From CAVWDU01 sp963753815 (GTDB taxonomy: Bacteria > Pseudomonadota > Gammaproteobacteria > Pseudomonadales > Halieaceae), in the NCBI GenBank assembly GCA_963753815.1, contig CAVWDU010000003.1:1984001-2048000 (forward strand): a stretch of 64,000 nt of DNA, written 5' to 3'. This document shows, piece after piece, positions 16,510 through 25,685 of this stretch. The translations under genes and the position numbers were made by a program. The notes under the pieces were generated by a model that worked only from the letters and a program-made list of their open reading frames with translations, was not told the origin of the DNA and searched no databases. Each line of letters begins with the position of its first letter. The stretch's first letter is position 1.

Positions 16510-18468
16510 TTACCGCGGTGGCTCGGTAGCAGACAGTGCCGCGTGCAATAAACGTTGGTAGATTTCTTCTTTTAGGCTTGCGGGCTGGTCCAGTCCCATG
16601 CGCTCAAGGTGCACCTTGAATTCCTGGTCGTTGGCATGATCCCGCAAGGTGGCGCGAGCCAGTTTTAACAGGTTGCGAGGCTGGGTCTTTTCTTTGAGCC
16701 AGCCCAGCGCCGGCAGCAGGCGTTCTTCTACGTAGGTAAAATCGCTGCCAAAGGGCAGCATGGGGAACATGCCCTGTTTCCGGTAACCGTCGTAGACGGC
16801 TTGCAACCGGGCAGGGGTGTTGTGACGAAACATCTCGGGAATGTTGTAGTCGGCGCTAATCTTGCCGGCTGCAATTGCCTCGAGTAACAGGTCGTTCTGG
16901 AAGCGCGAGTCGGCGACATTGAGCATGGCGGCGATAACCTCGGCATCACATTTACCGCGCAGGTCGGCAATGCCATATTCCGTGACCACGATATCGCGCA
17001 GGTGGCGGGGGATGGTATTGTGGCCGTAGCTCATCAGGATATTCGACGTTACAACACCCTGGCGCTCCCGGGTACTGCGCAGCAGCAGGATAGAGCGGCC
17101 ACCCTCAAGCTCCTGGGCCTGGGCAACGAAGTTGTATTGGCCACCAACCCCACTGATGACAAGACCCTCCTCGGTCATATCCGAGGCGGCTGCGCCGAGC
17201 AGTGTGGCGGTGAAAATGGTGTTTACAAAGCGGCCGTCGATGCGCTGCAAACGCTTGATTTCCTCGCCACCGTAAAGATGGTTAACGAAGCTGATGCGGG
17301 TCATATTAATGGCTTTGGCCAGCTCCGGCGTGAGATCTCTCAGCGCCTGGTAGAAATCTGCCGGCCCAAGATAGAAACCCCCATGCATTATGGTGCCGCC
17401 CTCCAGGGTGGAGGGATCAAGGTCGCCGTCATTGACGCGTTGTTGTACCTCCGGGTCGTCAAATACCCGCCGCTTGATGACCCCGGCCTCTATCAATTTG
17501 ATAAAGCCGTTGATGAACATTTCGCTGCAGCCGTAAAGGCCCCGGTTGAACACCCCGTCGCCTCCCTCACGATCAATCAGCTCGCTCCATTTTTCATGCA
17601 CTCCTAAAGAATCGAGCAGGGCGCGATAGTGGTGATTGTCCTGGTGACGGAGCAGGGTTGAATAGACCAGCGCATCGCCCAGTGCGCCAATGCCAATCTG
17701 CAGGGTGCCGCCGTCTTTCAATAATGTGCTGGCATGGACGCCGACAAAGTAGTCAGTCATTTCCACCGGCATATTCGGGGTACTGAATAAGGTTTGATGC
17801 CCGCGCTGATCATCGATAAGAATATCGAGTAAACCGGGTGAGAACTCGGCATCGTTGATCATAAACGGCAGGTCGCGATGGACCTGGCCGACCAGGAATA
17901 ACTTCTCCCCGGCGGCCCTGCGTTGGTGCAGCATCGGCAGCAGGTCCAGGGTGAGCTCGGGGTTGCAGCTCAGGCTCAAGCTTTGTTCGCCTTCGTGGTC
18001 GCGGCTGGCGACCATTTGCGCCAGTACATTAATACCCGTGGCATTGAGGTCGCGCGCGGCCATGGTGTAATTACTGGAAATATAATTCTGTTGTGCGGTT
18101 TGGTTGCGCAGCAAAGCGCCTGGCCGAAAATAGAATTCGTGCACTTGAATGTTAGCAGGCAGCTTGTTGCCGCTAAGATCAGTCAGATAGTCGAGCTCTT
18201 CATAGTCACCAAAAACGCGATCGGCGAAGGGATCGAGAAATCGCTTTTCCAGGTCAGTCGCCCCTCTTGGACGACCAAGCGACAGGGCAGTGTAAATTTT
18301 TAAAGAGATGCTCGGGTCGGATTTGGCTTTGCGATAGATGGCATTGGCGAACTGCACGGGTTTACCCAGTGCCAGTGGCAGGCCCAGAATTATATTTCCG
18401 CCAAGCGCCTTAATGATGTGCTCAACGGCATCTTCCACCTGCTGACAGCGTAATGGTTGATTAGTCAT
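16510..18468 (-). CDS. Acetyl-CoA hydrolase/transferase family protein
   Basis: A 652-residue member of the acetyl-CoA hydrolase / CoA-transferase (class I) family, which moves CoA from acyl-CoA to a carboxylate or to water. Supporting motifs are QIGIGALGDALVYSTLLR near residue 250-270, the VISGVGGQYNFVAQAQ stretch near 430, and IVVTEYGIADLRGK near 495. It is longer than the typical 430-550 residues, with extra sequence at both ends; the long form is common in marine gammaproteobacteria. The start at 18468 has GGAGAAACT directly upstream. Substrate (acetate, propionate, succinate or other) not determinable. Confidence 0.88.
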   Translation of the reverse strand: MTNQPLRCQQVEDAVEHIIKALGGNIILGLPLALGKPVQFANAIYRKAKSDPSISLKIYTALSLGRPRGATDLEKRFLDPFADRVFGDYEELDYLTDLSGNKLPANIQVHEFYFRPGALLRNQTAQQNYISSNYTMAARDLNATGINVLAQMVASRDHEGEQSLSLSCNPELTLDLLPMLHQRRAAGEKLFLVGQVHRDLPFMINDAEFSPGLLDILIDDQRGHQTLFSTPNMPVEMTDYFVGVHASTLLKDGGTLQIGIGALGDALVYSTLLRHQDNHHYRALLDSLGVHEKWSELIDREGGDGVFNRGLYGCSEMFINGFIKLIEAGVIKRRVFDDPEVQQRVNDGDLDPSTLEGGTIMHGGFYLGPADFYQALRDLTPELAKAINMTRISFVNHLYGGEEIKRLQRIDGRFVNTIFTATLLGAAASDMTEEGLVISGVGGQYNFVAQAQELEGGRSILLLRSTRERQGVVTSNILMSYGHNTIPRHLRDIVVTEYGIADLRGKCDAEVIAAMLNVADSRFQNDLLLEAIAAGKISADYNIPEMFRHNTPARLQAVYDGYRKQGMFPMLPFGSDFTYVEERLLPALGWLKEKTQPRNLLKLARATLRDHANDQEFKVHLERMGLDQPASLKEEIYQRLLHAALSATEPPR

Positions 18469-18653
18469 AGTTTCTCCGGTGTTCGTGGTTGTCGGGACAG
18501 CTGGCATTTCTCTAAAATTTCGTGCAAGCCTTTGCAGTGATCCCTTGGTATGCCGGCGGAATCGCAGATTATGTGGCCATTCGACCGACTTCTATGAGGG
18601 CTGGCCTGCGGCTCCCCCATGGTTGCCCAACATAGCGTTCTGGTTCAGGTTTT

Positions 18654-18673
18654 AAAATGATGTAAATCATTTT
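18654..18673. promoter_or_regulatory. Palindrome resembling an FNR/Anr box
   Basis: Perfect eight-base arms AAAATGAT and ATCATTTT with a GTAA spacer. The centre TGAT-N4-ATCA matches 8 of 10 fixed positions of the FNR/Anr consensus (TTGAT-N4-ATCAA). It lies about 190 bases upstream of the acetyl-CoA hydrolase start, a plausible place for anaerobic or CRP-type control. Confidence 0.35.
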
Positions 18674-18726
18674 GGCTGGCATTTCAGTGAGGGCACTGCG
18701 TTGAACGGCTTGGCGCGGGTCTGAAA

Positions 18727-20214
18727 TTAGAGCGAGCCGGAGTGCTGATCGGCGTTGATAAACAGCCGGCGATAGAACCGCAGCATGAGTTCAAGGTTTT
18801 GCAGTGAGAGTCGCTCGTTGGTACCGTGGATTCCCGCCACCTCATCAAGTTGCAGCGCGTTGGGCATAAACCGAAAAATCTCGTCAGACAGCGGGTGGTA
18901 GTGGCGGGTGTCAGTGGTTACTGTCACCAGCCGTGGGGCTACCAGAAGTTCGGTATTGTGCCAGGATTCCCGCGCCGTGCGTTGCAGCAGGCGATAGCCG
19001 AAACCGTCGATCGGCGCCACTGGCGAAGGCTCAACGCCACTGCCGAGGGCTTTTACCGTGGTGCCGGTAGCGGCAACAGCGCGCTCGGCATGGGCCAGGG
19101 TAGAGGCAACCGACTCGCCGGGTAGTATTCTAAAATTGACCACCGCGCTGGCTTCTGTCGGCAGCACGTTTTCCTTGGGGCTGGCGCTGAGCATGGTGAC
19201 CGCAGTAGTAGTTCTAAGGGCCGCGTTCAATGCCGGTTGTTGTTCCATTTGCGACACCAGCAAGGGTTCAAATAGCCAGCTGTTGCTCAGCAGCAAGCGC
19301 TGCCAGGCCGGCAGGAACGGTATGATGCTGTTGAAAAAGTCCTGGCTGTATTCGAGACTGGCGGGCAGTTGCCTGTTTTCCAATTGGGTAACGGCCATGG
19401 CAAGCACACCCGCTGCGGTATGCGGTGGCGGCATTGACGAGTGGCCGCCCGCACCACCGGCCGTCATTTTTACTGTAAGGTAGCCTTTTTCCGCCTGGCC
19501 CAACAGGGCCACCGGCTGATCCAGGCCGGCAATGACGCCGGCCGCCGCAATAATGCTACCCTCGTCCAGCACCAGGCTGAAACGCAGCCCCTGTTGCTGC
19601 AAATACTGGCTTATTTTCAGTGCGCCCTGGCGCCCTCCAATCTCCTCGTCGTGGCCATAAGCGAGGTAGATTGAGCGCAGTGGTTGGTGGCCCTCGCGCA
19701 ACAGCTGCTCGACCACTTCCATTTGGGCAATAATCATGCCCTTGTCGTCGAGCGTGCCGCGTCCCCAAATATAACCGTCGGCGATAGCGCCGGAAAAGGG
19801 CGGAAGGGTCCACCGGGATTCTGACCCAGGGATCACCGGCACCGTATCGTAATGGCCCAGCAGCAAGATCGGCTCCAGATCCGGTTCGCTACCCGGCCAA
19901 TGGTAGAGCAGGGCCATGTCGTTGATTTTTTTCAGCTGCAATTGCTGGTGTAGCATCGGGTAGGTGGCAGCGAGATAGCGCTGGAAGTCGCGAAACCTCC
20001 GGGTGTCCTGAGCGCCGGGCCGCTGGGTAGACACGGTCCGTATCTGGATAGCCCCGGCAAGGTGCTGTGCCGCCTGCTGCAAGTCGCTGCCAATGTCAGT
20101 CTCAACCGGACCGATTGCCAGATAGCCGGGTCGGCCCGGCACTGTGCCGCGATAGGCGAGTATCGCGGCCAACAGCACCAGCAGTGCAATGATGCTAAAA
20201 GCCAGGCGTTTCAT
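18727..20214 (-). CDS. M20-family metallopeptidase, membrane-anchored
   Basis: A 495-residue zinc-dependent peptidase/amidohydrolase of the M20 family (carboxypeptidase S / PM20D1-like branch). An N-terminal hydrophobic segment (residues 4-20) anchors it facing the periplasm. Metal-site motifs in order: LLGHYDTVPV (His ligand), WGRGTLDDKGM (bridging Asp), YGHDEEIGG (catalytic Glu plus ligand), and a C-terminal VAGIHGTNERL His. A dimerisation/lid domain (about residues 230-360) sits between. Related enzymes cleave or form N-acyl amino acids or dipeptides; substrate unknown. Convergence is avoided: it reads toward the acetyl-CoA hydrolase gene on the same strand with a 258-base gap. Confidence 0.88.
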   Translation of the reverse strand: MKRLAFSIIALLVLLAAILAYRGTVPGRPGYLAIGPVETDIGSDLQQAAQHLAGAIQIRTVSTQRPGAQDTRRFRDFQRYLAATYPMLHQQLQLKKINDMALLYHWPGSEPDLEPILLLGHYDTVPVIPGSESRWTLPPFSGAIADGYIWGRGTLDDKGMIIAQMEVVEQLLREGHQPLRSIYLAYGHDEEIGGRQGALKISQYLQQQGLRFSLVLDEGSIIAAAGVIAGLDQPVALLGQAEKGYLTVKMTAGGAGGHSSMPPPHTAAGVLAMAVTQLENRQLPASLEYSQDFFNSIIPFLPAWQRLLLSNSWLFEPLLVSQMEQQPALNAALRTTTAVTMLSASPKENVLPTEASAVVNFRILPGESVASTLAHAERAVAATGTTVKALGSGVEPSPVAPIDGFGYRLLQRTARESWHNTELLVAPRLVTVTTDTRHYHPLSDEIFRFMPNALQLDEVAGIHGTNERLSLQNLELMLRFYRRLFINADQHSGSL

Positions 20215-20364
20215 AGTGGCTCTTCCAGTCCCTGATTTTTTGTGCGGCCAGTGTAAGGCAAGCGACGATAATTAGGTACCACCCCAGCGGGGATATTGCC
20301 TGGGCGCAGCCGTTTCCACCTGCGGTTAATGTTATGATGCTGTGGTCATTGAACTGGAGACAGT

Positions 20365-21372
20365 ATGAGGTTTATACGCTGGTTACTGTTGCTGACCTTG
20401 CTGCTTGGAGGCTTGCTGGTCGGAGTATATTACTACTATTTTTATGCTCCTGAACCCGCGCCGCCGCCACTGTCAGGCGCATTTAGCCAGGGTAGGCTGA
20501 TGACCGCATCAGGGCCGCGTCAATTCTACTGGTATCAGCCCCGTCAAATAGCGGAAGGGGCCGCCCTGGTGTTGGTGTTGCATGGATCGCGCAGCAGCAG
20601 CAAGCAGGTGAGGGCAAATGCCGGCTTCGAGTTTGATCTCCAGGCCGACCGCTATGGTTTGGTAGTCGCCTATCCGGACGGCTATGAGCAGCACTGGAAC
20701 GATTGCCGCAAAGACGCGGATTACGCTGCGAATCAGCAAAATATTGACGATATTGCCTACCTGCGGCAGGTGATTCATTGGTTTGTCACCGAACGCGGCA
20801 TTGATCCGCGGCGGGTATTTGTCACCGGACATTCCAATGGTGGCCACATGGCCTATCGGCTGGCGCTGGAAGCGCCGGAGTTGGTGCGGGCGATAGCACC
20901 GATCAGTGCCAGCCTGCCGGTCAGAGACAGCATGGGGTGCTCGCAGTCAGCGAAGCCGATGTCAGTAGCCATTTTCAATGGAACCGCAGACCCGATTAAC
21001 CCCTATGAGGGTGGCCTGGTCGAAATCTTTGGCAATACCAGTCGCGGCACAGTGATGTCCTCACTCGATACCGCCAACTATTGGAACCGGCTCGCCGGCA
21101 TTAGCGGGCTCCCTGAACGCATCAGCTATCCCGACCGGGATGGCAGGGCAGATACCTCGGTTGAGTTGAGCTTGTGGCGCAGCGGCGATGGCTTTCAAGT
21201 GCGCTTGTACACCCTGCTTGGCTCGGGTCATGTGGTTCCGGCCAGAGGTGTGCGCGCGCCACGTTTTCTCGGTTCTACTGCGGCAGACATATCAGGCGCA
21301 GAAGAGATCGTGAACTTTTTTATGTCGGTCGACGCTTCGACGGTCGATGGTGGCGCGGTGCGTCCCCACTGA
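20365..21372 (+). CDS. Secreted depolymerase/feruloyl-esterase-like hydrolase (LpqC-type)
   Basis: A 335-residue alpha/beta hydrolase of the polyhydroxybutyrate-depolymerase/LpqC esterase group. An N-terminal hydrophobic stretch (about residues 5-28) exports or anchors it. The oxyanion region is LVLHGSRSSSKQ, the nucleophile elbow is TGHSNGGHMAY, the acid lies in FNGTADPINPYEGG and the catalytic His in LGSGHVVPARG, the standard order. A NDCR motif with Cys and a later GCSQSAKP Cys resemble the disulfide pattern of the family. Natural substrate (short-chain polyester, feruloyl ester) is not known. The repeat element follows 20 bases downstream. Confidence 0.85.
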   Translation: MRFIRWLLLLTLLLGGLLVGVYYYYFYAPEPAPPPLSGAFSQGRLMTASGPRQFYWYQPRQIAEGAALVLVLHGSRSSSKQVRANAGFEFDLQADRYGLVVAYPDGYEQHWNDCRKDADYAANQQNIDDIAYLRQVIHWFVTERGIDPRRVFVTGHSNGGHMAYRLALEAPELVRAIAPISASLPVRDSMGCSQSAKPMSVAIFNGTADPINPYEGGLVEIFGNTSRGTVMSSLDTANYWNRLAGISGLPERISYPDRDGRADTSVELSLWRSGDGFQVRLYTLLGSGHVVPARGVRAPRFLGSTAADISGAEEIVNFFMSVDASTVDGGAVRPH

Positions 21373-21392
21373 TGTTCGTGCTAGGGACAATA

Positions 21393-21551
21393 GCACTTAC
21401 TTAGTGCCACTGCAGTGATTTGCAAAGCCCCGGCGTGTTCGATCCGCGGGCGTCTGCGGCAAGGATGCCGCAGTCGAGACTCCAGGGAGGGATTCACGGC
21501 GTACCGCGGATCGAACACACCGGGGGTAAAGCCGCTGAAGAAAGTGCCATT
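21393..21551 (+). repeat. Nested-palindrome intergenic repeat, copy 2
   Basis: Same element as at 4737-4893 and 57382-57543, in the same orientation. The long stem arms (GTTCGATCCGCGG / CCGCGGATCGAAC) and the CTGCGGCA/TGCCGCAG inner hairpin are intact, but the terminal repeats have drifted: AATAGCACTTACTTA on the left versus GAAGAAAGTGCCATT on the right. A short TAGGGA occurs on both sides (21382-21387, 21557-21562). It ends 18 bases before the VOC gene start, so it would lie in that gene's leader. Confidence 0.9.
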
Positions 21552-21568
21552 TGGGTTAGGGAGTCAAT

Positions 21569-21919
21569 ATGAACCAACACGAGAAGATCAATTACCTTGA
21601 GTTTCCGGCGAGGGATATTGCCGCAACAAAGCGTTTCTTTGAGGCAGTATTTAGTTGGGTGTTTACCGATTTTGGCGACGACTATATCGCTTTTTCTAAT
21701 GCCGGTATTGCCGGCGGATTTTACCGGTCAGAATTGACGGCGACTCCCGGCGTGGGCAGTGTGCTGGTGGTTTTTTACAGCGCGGACCTGGAAGCCACCC
21801 AGGCAAAGATCGAGCTGCATGGCGGCACCACCGTGGTGCAGGCATATGCTTTTCCCGGTGGCCGGCGATTTCATTTCTCTGATCCCAGTGGCAATGAGTA
21901 TGCTGTTTGGTCGGAATGA
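21569..21919 (+). CDS. VOC-family (glyoxalase-like) protein
   Basis: A 116-residue protein of the vicinal-oxygen-chelate superfamily. It opens INYLEFPARDIAATKRFFEAVFSW, the beta-alpha-beta module, and closes with GRRFHFSDPSGNEYAVWSE, the usual C-terminal beta strand with a metal-ligand Glu. Family members include glyoxalases, dioxygenases and resistance proteins; the actual reaction is unknown. A His usually seen as first ligand is replaced (NYLEFP), so metal binding may be reduced. It sits alone behind the palindromic repeat. Confidence 0.8.
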   Translation: MNQHEKINYLEFPARDIAATKRFFEAVFSWVFTDFGDDYIAFSNAGIAGGFYRSELTATPGVGSVLVVFYSADLEATQAKIELHGGTTVVQAYAFPGGRRFHFSDPSGNEYAVWSE

Positions 21920-21928
21920 TCCCCGCAA

Positions 21929-22077
21929 GGCGGGCCTCTGCCACCCATTGGACAAGGTGGCGGCCATCCGCTTGCACCACTCGTCTAAGACAAGCAGCCT
22001 TGACCTTCGCGGCGCGCCTTGCCAATGTACGCCAGAGGCTACGCTGCGGTATTACCGATTTGATCAGAGGTGCCCCC
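21929..22077. mobile_element. Degenerate MITE-like element, copy B2
   Basis: The right end TTGATCAGAGGTGCCCC (22060-22076) is the same as the right terminus of the element at 34815-34956. Inner stretches also align (TTGACCTTCGC near 22000, AGGCT, GGTATTACC versus GGTACTACC). The left terminus, near GGGCCTCTG at 21932, is strongly decayed. No coding capacity. Boundaries are approximate. Confidence 0.55.
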
Positions 22078-22216
22078 GCAAGCTGTCGCCTTGCGCTCGG
22101 TCCCGACCTGGGGTTTTCGACGAACCGACGGGTTTGACCCTGGCTGTCCGGGCACTTAATAATGCCCCGGGCACTGGTTAGTGGCGTCGGTAAGAAAAAA
22201 ATACAAGGCGGTTTGT
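22078..22216. other. Intergenic with hairpin
   Basis: Contains a CCGGGCA/TGCCCCGG hairpin near 22150-22172 followed by no T tract. No gene is seen. A ribosome-binding AAGGCGG lies shortly before the ATG at 22217. Confidence 0.35.
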
Positions 22217-23836
22217 ATGCGGCAGTGGAACGGTTGGGGTGATGAAAAAAATGCCTATGCATTGGCTCCCGGCGCACTTGAATTTATCAAACAAAAACTC
22301 GGGACGGCGCAGCGCTTGCCCGAGGCCAGCCTGGTTGAGGTTATGGCCACGGTGCCGCCCAGTCGTTTGGCCCCACATCCCTTACTGAGTCTCGATGTTG
22401 AACAACGGGTGCGTCATGCACGGGGGCAAAGCTTGCCCGATTGGCTGGCGATGCGCAGCGGCGAATACGGCGTATTTCCGGATGCCGTGGCTTTTCCGGA
22501 ATCCCGGACCGCTGTGGCACAGCTGTTGCAACATGCAGAAGCCGTGGATGCCGTGGTCATACCCTACGGTGGCGGCACCTCGGTGGTGGGACATATTACG
22601 CCATCGGCCGGAACCCGGCCGGTTCTAACGATTAGCATGAGTCGAATGCGGAGCCTGATCGACCTGGACGAGCAAAGCCGAATCGCGACTTTTGGTGCGG
22701 GTGTTGCCGGGCCAGACCTCGAGGCGCAGTTGCGGGCGAGAGCTTATACCCTGGGGCACTTTCCCCAGTCTTTCGAACTGTCTACCCTCGGTGGCTGGAT
22801 TGCCAGTCGTTCGAGCGGCCAGCAGTCGCTGTACTACGGACGAATCGAGCAGCTGTTTGCTGGCGGCAGTATGGAAACGCCCCGCGGTCGCGTCGACATT
22901 CCGACGTTTCCTGCCTCCTCTGCGGGGCCGGACCTGCGGGAGATGGTGCTGGGCTCCGAGGGCCGGTTTGGTATCGTCACCGAAGCCAAAGTCCGGGTTA
23001 AACCCATGCCCGCGCACGAGTCGTTCCGAGTGGCGTTTCTGCCCCACTGGAATGCAGCGCGGGAACTGGTGCAGACTATTGTTCACGCCGGGGTGCCACT
23101 ATCGATGCTGCGGGTCAGCGGCGCGGTAGAGACCGAAACCCAGTTGCTGCTTGCGGGACATCCGCGAATGGTGTCTGCTTTGCAGGGTTATTTGCGACTG
23201 CGCGGGGCGGCTGATGGCAAGTGCATGCTGACCTATGGGGTCACTGGCAGTCGATCCCGCTGCCGTGCGGCATTGAAGGCGGTGGCATCTATGATTCGCA
23301 GGGCTGGTGGGGTCGCCACCGGCACCAGACTGGGTGATAAGTGGCGCCAGAGCCGTTTTCGCAGTCCCTACCTGCGAGAATCGCTTTGGCAGCAGGGGTA
23401 TATGGTCGATACGCTGGAAACCGCTACTGACTGGCCTTATGTCAACACCATGGTGGAGGTGATTGAGGGCGCGTTGAAGGATGCAGTCGCGCCGGAGCCG
23501 ATCCATGTATTTACCCATCTGTCGCATATCTATGCCCAGGGTTGCAGCGTCTATACCACTTACCTGTTCAAGATGGCGGACAGCTATGAGGCGACCCTCG
23601 CGCGCTGGAAGATATTGAAGCAGAAGGCGTCGGCGGCGGTGGTGAATCATCGTGGTACCATCAGTCACCAGCATGGGGTAGGTAGCGATCATGCGCCCTG
23701 GATTGCGGTAGAAAAAGGTGAGCTGGGCGTTGGTGCTATCGACGCCCTGGGTCATTACTTCGACCCCGGGCAGCGCATGAATCCCGGCAAATTGCTGCCG
23801 CCTTTACCCAAACAGACCATTGAGGGAACAAACTAA
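22217..23836 (+). CDS. Alkyldihydroxyacetonephosphate synthase-like FAD protein
   Basis: A 539-residue flavoprotein of the VAO/FAD-binding-4 family. It begins RQWNGWGD, the hallmark start of the AGPS-like group. The pyrophosphate-binding loop is VIPYGGGTSVVGH (about residue 112-125), followed by the LGHFPQSFELSTLGGWIASRSSGQQSLYYG stretch diagnostic of alkyl-DHAP synthases. The C-terminal half holds QGCSVYTTY and NHRGTISHQHGVGSDH, matching the Tyr and His-rich active-site motifs. In eukaryotes the enzyme exchanges the acyl of acyl-DHAP for a fatty alcohol, making the ether bond; bacterial homologues are mostly uncharacterised. GlpD follows 40 bases later. The ATG at 22217 is chosen over a GTG at 22181 because homologues begin here. 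Confidence 0.85.
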   Translation: MRQWNGWGDEKNAYALAPGALEFIKQKLGTAQRLPEASLVEVMATVPPSRLAPHPLLSLDVEQRVRHARGQSLPDWLAMRSGEYGVFPDAVAFPESRTAVAQLLQHAEAVDAVVIPYGGGTSVVGHITPSAGTRPVLTISMSRMRSLIDLDEQSRIATFGAGVAGPDLEAQLRARAYTLGHFPQSFELSTLGGWIASRSSGQQSLYYGRIEQLFAGGSMETPRGRVDIPTFPASSAGPDLREMVLGSEGRFGIVTEAKVRVKPMPAHESFRVAFLPHWNAARELVQTIVHAGVPLSMLRVSGAVETETQLLLAGHPRMVSALQGYLRLRGAADGKCMLTYGVTGSRSRCRAALKAVASMIRRAGGVATGTRLGDKWRQSRFRSPYLRESLWQQGYMVDTLETATDWPYVNTMVEVIEGALKDAVAPEPIHVFTHLSHIYAQGCSVYTTYLFKMADSYEATLARWKILKQKASAAVVNHRGTISHQHGVGSDHAPWIAVEKGELGVGAIDALGHYFDPGQRMNPGKLLPPLPKQTIEGTN

Positions 23837-23875
23837 TGTGCGCTGCCCTGTATCGCCTGCCGCTGTGCATGAATC

Positions 23876-25504
23876 ATGGACGCTAGCTCGGTGGATGCCA
23901 GCGTGGATGCTCTGGGAAGCGCAGAATATCGGCGGGAACTACTGGAAAAGCTGGGGCAGAATCACAGCTGGGACCTGATTATCGTCGGTGGAGGCATCGT
24001 CGGTGCCGCGGTGCTGCGCGAGGCCGTGCGGTCGAAGCTGAAGGTCTTGTTGCTGGAGCAGCGGGACTATGCCTGGGGCACTTCCAGTCGTTCATCAAAA
24101 ATGGTACACGGCGGGCTGCGTTACATTGCCTCCGGCGACTTTGGCATAACCCGGGATTCGGTTCGCGAGCGGGAGCGCTTGCTGCGCGAAGCTCCCGGCT
24201 TGATCGAACCCCTGGGCTATCTGTTTGCTGCCCGACGCAAGCAATATCCCGGGCGTTGGTTGTTTACTGCGTTGTTGTCGATCTACGACCTGTTTGCGGG
24301 TAAGCGCGATCATCGGTTTTTATCCACTGAAGAGGTGCTGCTGCAGGCGCCGGGTTGGACTGAGCAGGGTATGAAAGGCGCCTGCCAGTATACTGATGCT
24401 GCCACCGACGATGCCCGGCTGGTGCTGCGCTTGTTGCAAGAGGCTCGTGCGGCAGGGGGCGATGCCCTCAATTATGCGGCGGTTGAAGAACTCACGAGAG
24501 ACGCGGGGGGAGTATCGGGAGTGGTGCTGCGCGACGTTGAGAGCGGCACTAAATACACCCTCCAGTCGAGGGTTGTAGTGAATGCGACCGGGGCCTGGGC
24601 CGACAGTTTGCGCCCCGAGGTGCCGGCTGCTGGCGCAGTGCGACCTTTACGGGGCAGCCATCTGGTATTCAGAGCCTGGCAATTACCCGTATCACAGGCG
24701 ATTACTTTTATGCATGCTGAGGATCGGCGACCGGTATTTATCTTCCCGTGGGAGGGCACCACGGTAGTCGGGACCACCGACCTTGACCATGCCGATGCCT
24801 TGTCGCGGGAACCCCGTATCAGCCAGCAGGAGGTCGATTACTTGTGCGCCGCACTGGCCAGCCAGTTCCCCGCGGCCGGTCTCGGGCCAGGTGACGTGGT
24901 AGCGAGTTGGGCGGGTATTCGTTCGGTGATCGGCACCGGCGCACTGAATCCGTCAAAGGAAAAGCGCGAACACATGGTTTGGGACGAGCGTGGCCTGGTA
25001 ACGGTTACCGGCGGGAAGTTAACCACCTTTCGAATTATCGCCAATGACACACTGAAGGCGGCGGCCAACTACCTGCCCGGATTGGACATCAGCAATCGCG
25101 ACCAGCGTGTATTTTCGGCGACCACAGAATCCCGGTCATTTATATTTATGCTTGGCGCTGACCAGCGCCGCCGCTTGCTGGGTCGTTATGGCCAACAGAT
25201 CGTCGCCTGGGTAGAGAATGAAACTGCTGCCAACCTGGCTACCATTCCGGGTACCCACACCCTCTGGACCGAGTTGCGTTGGGCGGCGCTGAATGAATCC
25301 GTGCTGCATCTCGACGACCTTTTGCTGCGTCGCACACGCATCGGCATGTTAGTGACAAACGGCGCTGCAATGTACCTGCCGCGCATCCGCAGTCTCTGCC
25401 AGCCCCTGCTCGGTTGGGATGAGCAACGCTGGGAGCAGGAGCAGAGCCGCTACCTGCAACTGTGGCAAGACTGTTACAGCATCCCCCGGCAAGATACTGC
25501 TTAG
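23876..25504 (+). CDS. glpD: Glycerol-3-phosphate dehydrogenase
   Basis: A 542-residue FAD-dependent sn-glycerol-3-phosphate dehydrogenase, oxidising G3P to DHAP and passing electrons to quinone at the inner membrane. The dinucleotide fold is DLIIVGGGIVGAAVLREA (about 35-52), followed by the FAD_G3PDH signature SSRSSKMVHGGLRYI and later LRGSHLVF and TVTGGKLTTFR. Length is near the usual 500-560. It follows the AGPS-like gene closely, pairing a DHAP producer with a DHAP-using enzyme. The kinase gene downstream is separated by the disrupted YrhK-like gene. Confidence 0.92.
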   Translation: MDASSVDASVDALGSAEYRRELLEKLGQNHSWDLIIVGGGIVGAAVLREAVRSKLKVLLLEQRDYAWGTSSRSSKMVHGGLRYIASGDFGITRDSVRERERLLREAPGLIEPLGYLFAARRKQYPGRWLFTALLSIYDLFAGKRDHRFLSTEEVLLQAPGWTEQGMKGACQYTDAATDDARLVLRLLQEARAAGGDALNYAAVEELTRDAGGVSGVVLRDVESGTKYTLQSRVVVNATGAWADSLRPEVPAAGAVRPLRGSHLVFRAWQLPVSQAITFMHAEDRRPVFIFPWEGTTVVGTTDLDHADALSREPRISQQEVDYLCAALASQFPAAGLGPGDVVASWAGIRSVIGTGALNPSKEKREHMVWDERGLVTVTGGKLTTFRIIANDTLKAAANYLPGLDISNRDQRVFSATTESRSFIFMLGADQRRRLLGRYGQQIVAWVENETAANLATIPGTHTLWTELRWAALNESVLHLDDLLLRRTRIGMLVTNGAAMYLPRIRSLCQPLLGWDEQRWEQEQSRYLQLWQDCYSIPRQDTA

Positions 25505-25685
25505 GACCAGTTTGGTTCGCTGGATTCTGCAAGGGCGCTGTCGCAGGCTGGACAAGAATGCTCAACACACCAGTCAAAGTCTTGTAACACCGGGTTACAT
25601 ACCGGTAAGAAAATCCTGTTCAGGTTCCACTTGATAAAAAACTTTAGTTTCAAATTTCAGTCATCAATTGCAAGGTTAAACAACG

